Assembly: GCA_021734595.1 (NCBI GenBank)
Contig: JAIPIO010000138.1
Coordinates: forward strand, 1 to 10,625
Source: Kiritimatiellales bacterium
GTDB lineage: Bacteria; Verrucomicrobiota; Kiritimatiellia; Kiritimatiellales; Pontiellaceae
Reading direction: 5' to 3'
DNA: 10,625 nucleotides
Of this stretch, positions 1 to 4,771 are shown in pieces (the stretch's first letter is position 1; the number at the start of each line of letters is the position of its first letter). The translations under genes were made by a program, and so were the position numbers. A model generated the notes under the pieces. The model had not been told where the DNA came from. It worked only from the letters and a program-made list of their open reading frames with translations, and ran no database searches.

Positions 1-13
1 GAACTTACATGTG

Positions 14-35
14 GGGCAGACATTCCTTTCTGCCC
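14..35. terminator. hairpin, possible terminator of an upstream gene
   Basis: GGGCAGA at 14-20 is complementary to TCTGCCC at 29-35, a perfect 7-bp stem with an 8-nt loop. The sequence after it (CTATTTTCC) has only a short T-run and runs directly into the first palindrome. It would suit the end of a rightward gene outside the window, but this is weak evidence for a Rho-independent terminator. Confidence 0.3.
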
Positions 36-37
36 TA

Positions 38-56
38 TTTTCCAATGATTGGAAAA
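38..56. promoter_or_regulatory. palindrome, site A of cluster 1
   Basis: TTTTCCAATGATTGGAAAA is a perfect inverted repeat: two 8-bp arms around TGA, centre at 47. The same core recurs at 1245-1259, 1365-1385, 3656-3670 and, in weaker form, at 9057-9092. A partner site follows with its centre 32 bp away. The size and symmetry suit a dimeric DNA-binding protein; the regulator is unknown. Confidence 0.6.
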
Positions 57-70
57 AGTACCACACCGAA

Positions 71-87
71 TTTCCAATGTCTGGAAA
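71..87. promoter_or_regulatory. palindrome, site B of cluster 1
   Basis: TTTCCAATGTCTGGAAA has 6-bp arms (TTTCCA/TGGAAA), centre 79. It is a degenerate copy of the palindrome at 38-56, and a TTGACA hexamer begins 15 bp after its centre. Together they look like a regulated promoter region, but no clear -10 box or gene follows. Confidence 0.5.
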
Positions 88-139
88 TATTTTTTGACAA
101 ACGGGTTGAACCACGAATTGGAAAAGAAGGGACAGCTAC

Positions 140-172
140 TTGTGTCAAATGGCTGGCATCCAGTTGGCACAA
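140..172. other. long imperfect hairpin in gene-free DNA
   Basis: TTGTGTCAA (140-148) pairs with TTGGCACAA (164-172) with one G-U pair, and inside it CTGG (153-156) pairs with CCAG (160-163) around CAT. The only unpaired bases are a 4-nt bulge at 149-152 and the 3-nt loop. No T-run follows on either strand, so it is not an obvious terminator. It may be part of an RNA read from the TTGACA at 94-99, or an old repeat. Confidence 0.3.
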
Positions 173-287
173 ATGGGATGTGCTAGGGAAATCTTCCAGA
201 CTGGATTTTCTGCAACCCCGAAGACTCGGAGAAGCCTAAAGGCCTCGGATTAATAGAAGCAACTGCCCAAGGCGGCTTCCCTTCAGG

Positions 288-308
288 GACGCGGCTGGAA
301 GCCGTGTC
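288..308 (-). terminator. hairpin just after the leftward propeller gene
   Basis: Nine base pairs (288-296 with 300-308, one G-U pair) close a 3-nt loop, beginning 4 nt beyond the stop codon of the leftward gene. The position and strength suit a transcript-ending or transcript-protecting hairpin. It lacks the usual U-tract in the leftward direction, so a role in mRNA stability is as likely as intrinsic termination. CGGCTTCC at 273-280 can also pair with 297-304, giving an alternative fold. Confidence 0.4.
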
Positions 309-312
309 TACA

Positions 313-1224
313 TTACCGCAGCGTATCGGGTAGGGCGCGACCGTTGGCGTCGAGCAGCTGGACGCTCATCATGTTTTTGTCGGCCTTCGGGTTGGCGTAG
401 TACCAGACCAGCTTTTTGTTGCGCGTGATTTCGAATATCCCGACCTGCCCGCCGTCTTTATAGGCGCTATAGACACCGACCATCAGGTTGCCGTTGGGCA
501 GGACATTTACGCCGCACATGGCGCGGATTTCCAGCCCGGCGATATCCGTGTTGGCGAAGGACCACACGGATTTGCCCGCCGAATCGAATTCCGTGATGTG
601 GTCGATGGAGCTTACCAGCGTGTTGCCGTTTTTCAGCCGCAGGGCGGAAAAGGCGACGTTGCCGGTTTCCACCTTAAAAACGATTTTTCCTCTGGGGGTG
701 TATTCGCGGACGATGTGCGCGCCGGAATGGCAGACGAGATAGTTGCCGTTCGCAAGCTTGCGCGCGATGCGTAAATTATGGTGGCTGCCTTTCTTGAAGG
801 GTTCGACCTTCAGCTCAAAGGCGATCTTGCCCTGCCGGGTGACTTCCAGAATGCGGCTGGTCGAGTTTTCGGCAACCAGGATGTTTCCGTTTTTTAGCGG
901 TTGGCAGGAAAAGCTGCCGTCCTTCTCCTTCGCACCGTCCGGGATGCTGGGCTTGTAGATGAAAACCACCTTGCCGGTTTTCGGGTCGACTTCCGTAACT
1001 GCGAGTCCATCCGCAAAAACCACATGGCCGTTTTGCTGCATCCAGCAGTCGGTCATGTTGGCGCCCGGATGTTCCCACAGCACCTTGCCGTCGGCATCCA
1101 TCATGAACACCCGCCGCGACCCCGACGCCAGAATCCGCCCCGAAGGCTTGCCCTTGAACATCAGTTGCTCGCCCGATACAACCGTTGCCGCCATCAGCAC
1201 CAAAACCGCAATCATCTTCCGCAT
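313..1224 (-). CDS. secreted beta-propeller protein (PQQ/ASST-like repeats)
   Basis: A 303-residue exported protein. The start was chosen at 1224 because GGAG lies 7 nt upstream (1232-1235) and the product then begins with a typical signal peptide (MRKMIAVLVLMAATVVSG, residues 1-18). The mature part is built of repeats of about 40-47 residues with the consensus x-NG-N/H-x-x-V, at residues 65-66, 112-113, 159-160, 199-200 and 244-245. Each is followed by a strand ending in an I-x-E/F-x-x-x-GK-type turn, as in beta-propeller blades of the PQQ-like or arylsulfotransferase-like kind. No catalytic residue can be named; propellers of this sort bind ligands, partner proteins or cofactors outside the cytoplasm. 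It is divergent from the large propeller gene at 1472 and ends at a strong hairpin. An in-frame GTG at 1293 is possible but would bury the signal peptide. Fold moderately sure, function unknown. Confidence 0.8.
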   Translation of the reverse strand: MRKMIAVLVLMAATVVSGEQLMFKGKPSGRILASGSRRVFMMDADGKVLWEHPGANMTDCWMQQNGHVVFADGLAVTEVDPKTGKVVFIYKPSIPDGAKEKDGSFSCQPLKNGNILVAENSTSRILEVTRQGKIAFELKVEPFKKGSHHNLRIARKLANGNYLVCHSGAHIVREYTPRGKIVFKVETGNVAFSALRLKNGNTLVSSIDHITEFDSAGKSVWSFANTDIAGLEIRAMCGVNVLPNGNLMVGVYSAYKDGGQVGIFEITRNKKLVWYYANPKADKNMMSVQLLDANGRALPDTLR

Positions 1225-1231
1225 GGCTAGT

Positions 1232-1235
1232 CTCC
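1232..1235 (-). promoter_or_regulatory. ribosome binding site fixing the start at 1224
   Basis: On the minus strand AAAAGGAG lies 7 nt before the ATG at 1224. This decides against the in-frame GTG at 1293, whose purine run lies too close to it. Confidence 0.7.
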
Positions 1236-1244
1236 TTTTGAAAA

Positions 1245-1259
1245 TTCCAATGGTTGGAA
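1245..1259. promoter_or_regulatory. single TTCCAA-N3-TTGGAA palindrome before the leftward gene
   Basis: TTCCAATGGTTGGAA is a 15-bp inverted repeat with both arms perfect, centre 1252. It lies only 20 bp upstream of the ATG at 1224 and next to its ribosome binding site, so binding here could block expression of the leftward gene. No convincing second copy lies 21 or 31 bp away, unlike the other clusters. Confidence 0.55.
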
Positions 1260-1364
1260 GAGAAGGTATCCCAAACGTCCAGCCATGAACCACTCCTTTT
1301 AGTCGTTATTTTGCCTTTGACAAAATTATCTATTGCTTCGCTTTCGGGGAACTTTTTCCGCCCG

Positions 1365-1385
1365 GTTTTCCAATCATTGGAAAAC
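1365..1385. promoter_or_regulatory. palindrome, site A of cluster 2
   Basis: The longest copy in the window: two perfect 9-bp arms (GTTTTCCAA and TTGGAAAAC) around TCA, centre 1375. It lies about 90 bp upstream of the GTG start at 1472. A degenerate second site follows 21 bp on. Confidence 0.65.
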
Positions 1386-1388
1386 TGT

Positions 1389-1403
1389 ATCCAAGGGTTG
1401 AAA
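1389..1403. promoter_or_regulatory. degenerate palindrome, site B of cluster 2
   Basis: ATCCAAGGGTTGAAA keeps CCAA-N3-TTG, centre 1396, exactly 21 bp (two helical turns) from the perfect palindrome at 1365-1385. The spacing makes it more credible than the sequence alone would. Confidence 0.4.
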
Positions 1404-1471
1404 CCACCCCAAAGAATCAGGCATTGTTTAGGGATTCGATTTCAGTTAACCTCGCACAAATAGAGAGAACA

Positions 1472-3592
1472 GTGAAAAAAGTTTGCGTATTGATGGTGTT
1501 GCTGGCTGTTTCAGTTATTGCCGGAGATGATTTTGAGGTTTCCATGGCGCCGTTCAGGTTCGGCAAAAAGGCGCCGATGAAGCAGCTTTCGGGAATCGAG
1601 CTGTGGCACATACCGGGCGACGTCTATTCTAAAAACGGGACAGGGTATTTCACGGATGACTGCTGGAGCCGCGACGGGCGCTACATCGGCCACAACGACC
1701 ACTACAAGGATTCCAAAATCATCGACTTCCACAAAATGAAGACCATTAGGCTTCCCGGAGGAACGCTCCCCTCTTGGCGGGTGAATGAAAATACCGCCGT
1801 ATTTCTGACGGGTTCAACGCTCCGCATGCTCCGTATGGACGACATGAAATCTACGACGATTTCGGAGACCGTGGGCGAGGGCGGACGAATGGGAAATATC
1901 GACTGCAATGATGAATATGTCTATGTCTGGGCTACCCCCGACGGCGTGGTTCGGTATCCGCTCAAAGAGGGCGGAAAGGTAGAGCTTTGCAATGCCAAGG
2001 GATCCAAGGTGGACGCAAATCCGTTTTATCCCGTCGTGAATATTAAGCGGGCGGACGGGAAACAACCCCTCGGTCTGGGCGGTCTGTGGATGAATCTGGA
2101 CGGCAGCAAGCAGGCCTGGATGAATCCGGGCATGATGCGGCACCATTCCAGCTGGCTGGGCGACGGCAGCTATTTTATCCTTGGCGATGGACCGGTTCGC
2201 GGGAGGAAGTGGAACGAGCCGTATCCTTCAAATGTGCATCTGCTCAGCCCGGTTGATGCTGGCGACTTTAATCCGCTCGGTACCAGCGGCCGCTGGACGA
2301 TTGCCGGGGGGAACGGCGGGAAAGGAATTATCCGTTCGGCGGATCTGCGTTCCGGCGATTTGAATTTTGAGTTTAATTCCTTTTCCGCCATTGCGCTTCC
2401 AGCGGGGACGGGGGATAAATCCGGCTACTACGACAGTGAACCGAAGGGCAGCCCCGACGGAACCAAGTTTATTTTTGGCACCACCTGTGACCTGACGGAG
2501 ATTCCGCATGCATTTGTTGTGGCGGACCAGGATGGAACCACGGTTGAGGTGACGTCGACGGAGGGATTCCCGCAGAGCGGATATTTTGCCCACAGCGATC
2601 CGATAGTGAACGGTTGCACGATTGCGGAATACAAGTCCAAGACAAAAACATCCTTCCAGGGTGTTGTCGGCAGAGCGTTCGGCACGGCGGGCTCTGGCTT
2701 GAAGGAAGGCTCATGGATCACACCGTGGGAGGATCGTCTGCTGCCCAGAGAAGGGTTCAAACCGACCCGGAAGTCGAATTCCGCAAATTATGCAAAGAAG
2801 AAAGGCATGGCGGGCACGCCGCTGCAGTATCAACGGAATCTTCAGAGCTATATTGCGATTGTCCGCAACCCCGATGCGCCGTGGATGCGCAAAACTGCTG
2901 CCGGGGCTGAACTTATTCCGGGTGAAAACCACCGCGAAACGCGCGGCTATTTTATATTCAGCGACGGCGTAAAATTGAACAACGAACCAGTTTCCCCCGG
3001 CGAAACCTTCACGGTATCCAAACCGGGAACCTACACGGCATCCGCCATCGAGTGGTTTGGACTGGAAAGCGGACAGTGCGGATCCGTCAAGCTGTCCGCT
3101 CCCGGTGAAATCCGCATCCGGGAATCAAAGCCGGATGATTTTTCATGGACGGCTCCGCGCTGGATCGTGGGGGGCAAGGAAACCAGTCTGGCCGCCGCGC
3201 GCAAAGCCTCCTCCGCCAGACGTGAAACCGTCCACCGGGTAGACGGTGTGATTGCCGTGGCCGAATCCCGAAACGGGAAGATGAAAACGCGCGTTGACCT
3301 GAATAAGGATGGCAAGGCGATTCGCCGCTGCTTTTATGAGGGCGGGCAAATGGTGAAGCGTGAATATTACACGCGCGACGACAAACTGGATGCCCGCGAG
3401 TTGTTTGATGATGAAGGCTTCATTACCGAACAGATGATTCATTTTCACGGCGGAAAAACGCCGGACATGCATTGGTATATTGAAAAGGGTGTCCCTCAAA
3501 AACTCATTTCAAAGATTAAAATGGGCCGCGCTGCCAAACAAGGCCCCGGAACCTACGAGAAACAAGGCCTCGACTGGGTGAAGGTGAAATAG
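1472..3592 (+). CDS. large secreted propeller-type protein with C-terminal tail
   Basis: 706 residues from a GTG at 1472. This start is preferred to an upstream TTG (1424) because it gives a clean signal peptide (residues 1-17, ending SVIA before GDD); GAGAG just upstream is a weak ribosome binding site. Residues about 18-340 have WD40/TolB-like features (D-CWSRDGRY, SPDGTKFIFG, LGDGSYFILGDG), suggesting a beta-propeller. Residues about 358-416 carry a recognisable pattern, T-x-x-GFPQSG...EY-x-x-x-T...FGTAGSGLKEGSWI, resembling FPxxG/GTxAxxHxxG modules of phage tail and surface proteins. Residues about 485-555 look like a beta-sandwich (PGETFTVSKPGTYTASAIEWFG). Residues about 609-659 have YwqK/MORN-like repeats (DLNKDGKAIRRCFYEGG). 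No catalytic motif is evident. Two palindromes precede it. Its last 23 codons and trailer are duplicated at 4658-4760. Function unknown; probably surface or periplasmic binding. Confidence 0.8.
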   Translation: MKKVCVLMVLLAVSVIAGDDFEVSMAPFRFGKKAPMKQLSGIELWHIPGDVYSKNGTGYFTDDCWSRDGRYIGHNDHYKDSKIIDFHKMKTIRLPGGTLPSWRVNENTAVFLTGSTLRMLRMDDMKSTTISETVGEGGRMGNIDCNDEYVYVWATPDGVVRYPLKEGGKVELCNAKGSKVDANPFYPVVNIKRADGKQPLGLGGLWMNLDGSKQAWMNPGMMRHHSSWLGDGSYFILGDGPVRGRKWNEPYPSNVHLLSPVDAGDFNPLGTSGRWTIAGGNGGKGIIRSADLRSGDLNFEFNSFSAIALPAGTGDKSGYYDSEPKGSPDGTKFIFGTTCDLTEIPHAFVVADQDGTTVEVTSTEGFPQSGYFAHSDPIVNGCTIAEYKSKTKTSFQGVVGRAFGTAGSGLKEGSWITPWEDRLLPREGFKPTRKSNSANYAKKKGMAGTPLQYQRNLQSYIAIVRNPDAPWMRKTAAGAELIPGENHRETRGYFIFSDGVKLNNEPVSPGETFTVSKPGTYTASAIEWFGLESGQCGSVKLSAPGEIRIRESKPDDFSWTAPRWIVGGKETSLAAARKASSARRETVHRVDGVIAVAESRNGKMKTRVDLNKDGKAIRRCFYEGGQMVKREYYTRDDKLDARELFDDEGFITEQMIHFHGGKTPDMHWYIEKGVPQKLISKIKMGRAAKQGPGTYEKQGLDWVKVK

Positions 3593-3626
3593 AAAATTGC
3601 CGACAAACCACTCTCAATCCCGCTAT
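3526..3626 (+). repeat. gene tail duplicated at 4660-4760, copy 1
   Basis: The last 22 or so codons of the gene ending at 3592 plus 34 bp of trailer recur 1,134 bp downstream without any gap; by eye about 16 of 101 positions differ. The best-conserved stretch runs from the YEKQGLD codons through the stop and about 20 bp beyond. Both copies keep the TAG stop and the same trailer start (AAAATTGCCGA). Confidence 0.8.
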
Positions 3627-3655
3627 GCACCGGAGGCGCATTCCCCGCTCCAAAC

Positions 3656-3670
3656 TTCCAGCCATTGGAA
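3656..3670. promoter_or_regulatory. palindrome, site A of cluster 3
   Basis: TTCCAGCCATTGGAA keeps both outer arms (TTCCA, TTGGAA), centre 3663. It lies about 100 bp upstream of the ATG at 3762 and is the first of three in-phase sites. Confidence 0.5.
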
Positions 3671-3684
3671 CTTTTGCGCGCAGA

Positions 3685-3721
3685 TTCCCAATGATTAAAA
3701 ACCTTGTTCTAATGGTTGCAG
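3685..3721. promoter_or_regulatory. two degenerate palindromes, sites B and C of cluster 3
   Basis: TTCCCAATGATTAAAA has its centre at 3693, and TTCTAATGGTTGCAG has its centre at 3714. They lie 30 bp and a further 21 bp from the site at 3663. Each has one good arm and one decayed arm. The last centre is 13 bp before the candidate -35 box at 3727, a usual position for an activator. Confidence 0.35.
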
Positions 3722-3726
3722 GTCGC

Positions 3727-3755
3727 TTGACTCATCGCGCTTGTAGAACTAGCGT
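3727..3755 (+). promoter_or_regulatory. candidate promoter of the Ntn-hydrolase gene
   Basis: TTGACT (3727-3732), a 17-bp spacer and TAGCGT (3750-3755). The -10 match is weak, but the -35 box and spacing are good. The ATG comes only 6 nt after the -10 box and has no Shine-Dalgarno sequence, so transcription would start at or next to the start codon (leaderless mRNA). Confidence 0.4.
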
Positions 3756-3761
3756 GTATCC

Positions 3762-4634
3762 ATGAAAAACAGGTACGTTGTTTCCCGGCTTTGCGTGGTC
3801 GTGTTTGTCGCGGCACTTTTCTTGACGCTCGCCGGCAACCTACACGCCTGCACGTTGTGGGGAGCAGCGGGAAGCGATGCCTCGGGCGGGACGATCATTT
3901 CCAAGAACCGCGACTGGAAACCGGACCACATGCAGGTGTTGAAAATGCACCGTAACGAGAAAGGTTACGCCTATTTTGGCCTCTGTACGGTCTATGCTGA
4001 AGAAAGCACCAAGGGCGTCGTGGCCGGAGTGAACGAAAAAGCGCTTACCGTGTTTACTGCAGCAGCAGGAAGCCTCCCGAGCAAAATGTGGAAAAGCCGG
4101 CCGGTCACTCGCAGGATCACAAGCACTTTGCTGCAAAGCTACGCGATCTGCGATGACGTGTTGGCGAACAAGGATGCGATTTTTTCTTCCATGCGGCCCG
4201 CTTTCATCATGATCTCTGACCGCAAGAAGATTCTGATGGTGGAAGTGGGACTCGACGGCAAATACACCCTCAAGACCATCGAGAATGGTTCCGTCGCGCA
4301 CACGAATCACTTTATGGAAGAAACACTCGCGGAGTTCAACATCAAGATCGGAGAGAGCAGCTTGGCACGACTTGATCGCATAAAGCATTTGTTGAATATA
4401 TCGCCCAGACCCTGCATGACCGATTCTTTTGCGTTGATGAGCAAGGACCGGCATGACGGCCCCGACAACAGTCTGTGGCGAACGGGAAAAGTCGCTCGGA
4501 CGCTGGCATCATGGATTGTCGAGACTCCCGCGCGCGGCGCTCCGAAGCTCAGGGTTGTGATTGCCAACCCGGGGCAGAAAGAGGAAACGCACGTGTTCGT
4601 CCTGGACGAGCGATTCTGGAGGGAAACGAAGTAG
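3762..4634 (+). CDS. exported Ntn-hydrolase, C45 / choloylglycine hydrolase type
   Basis: 290 residues. Enzymes of this family cleave or transfer linear amide (C-N) bonds, using an N-terminal cysteine as nucleophile. The sequence shows Cys30 at the end of a signal peptide (hydrophobic stretch at residues 10-25, then NLHA), then an NRDW motif at 49-52, GVNEKAL at 89-95, a strand SDRKKILMVEVG at 152-163 and HTNHF at 180-184. These correspond to the usual family signatures Cys...NRDW, GxNExGL and HTNHF. Length suits a single domain. Cleavage between Ala29 and Cys30 would expose the nucleophile directly; LHAC could also be read as a poor lipobox. The gene has no visible ribosome binding site, stands alone, and is flanked by the two copies of the duplicated tail. 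Substrate unknown: N-acyl amino acids, peptides, bile-salt-like amides or beta-lactams are all used in the family. Family confident, substrate not. Confidence 0.85.
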   Translation: MKNRYVVSRLCVVVFVAALFLTLAGNLHACTLWGAAGSDASGGTIISKNRDWKPDHMQVLKMHRNEKGYAYFGLCTVYAEESTKGVVAGVNEKALTVFTAAAGSLPSKMWKSRPVTRRITSTLLQSYAICDDVLANKDAIFSSMRPAFIMISDRKKILMVEVGLDGKYTLKTIENGSVAHTNHFMEETLAEFNIKIGESSLARLDRIKHLLNISPRPCMTDSFALMSKDRHDGPDNSLWRTGKVARTLASWIVETPARGAPKLRVVIANPGQKEETHVFVLDERFWRETK

Positions 4635-4657
4635 TAGTGCCTTCATCATTTCTGGTG

Positions 4658-4726
4658 GCCCGCGCTGCCAGGTCAGGTTCCGGGAGTTACGAGAAACAAG
4701 GACTCGACGGGGTGAAGGTGAAATAG
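4658..4726 (+). pseudogene. remnant 3' end of a paralogue of the gene at 1472
   Basis: In frame to a TAG at 4724-4726 the DNA reads ARAARSGSGSYEKQGLDGVKVK, matching 16 of the last 22 residues of the protein ending at 3592. Upstream similarity stops at once and there is no start of its own, so only the tail of a former copy survives, between the Ntn-hydrolase gene and the convergent glycoside hydrolase gene. The loss of the Trp (LDWVKVK to LDGVKVK) and the other changes suggest the copy is not recent. Confidence 0.65.
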
Positions 4727-4760
4727 AAAATTGCCGATAAACCACTCGCAAGCTCGCTAC
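4660..4760 (+). repeat. gene tail duplicated from 3526-3626, copy 2
   Basis: Second copy of the 101-bp segment, same orientation and without gaps. It begins 25 bp after the stop of the Ntn-hydrolase gene and ends 11 bp before the stop codon of the leftward hydrolase. The two copies form direct repeats around the Ntn-hydrolase gene. Confidence 0.8.
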
Positions 4761-4771
4761 GTGGGGTCAGT

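Larger units (their letters stand above)
1..312. other. gene-free stretch with palindromes and hairpins
   Basis: No open frame here has a ribosome-binding site or a recognisable protein pattern. It holds, in order: a hairpin (14-20 pairing with 29-35, GGGCAGA/TCTGCCC), a pair of TTCCAA-type palindromes (38-56 and 71-87), a TTGACA hexamer at 94-99 without a good -10 box, a long imperfect hairpin at 140-172, and a hairpin at 288-308 just after the end of the leftward gene. The first hairpin could end a gene lying left of the window, but only a weak T-rich stretch follows it. Confidence 0.6.

Noticed and set aside
9..239. Rightward open frame of 76 codons
   Set aside because: It runs through both palindromes and the hairpin at 140-172, has no ribosome binding site, and its product has no recognisable pattern or export signal.
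1225..1293. Upstream GTG start (1293) for the leftward propeller gene
   Set aside because: It would add 23 residues in front of a standard signal peptide and run through the palindrome; the ATG at 1224 has a well-placed AAAAGGAG.
1317..1345. TTGACA at 1317-1322 as the promoter of the large propeller gene
   Set aside because: Nothing like a -10 box lies 16-18 bp downstream, and the palindromes at 1365-1403 would fall inside the transcript. A weak TTGTTT...TTAACC pair at 1424-1451 is no better supported.
3840..4454. Leftward open frame of 204 codons inside the Ntn-hydrolase gene
   Set aside because: The rightward frame carries the full set of family motifs (Cys30, NRDW, HTNHF); the leftward one is its antisense shadow.
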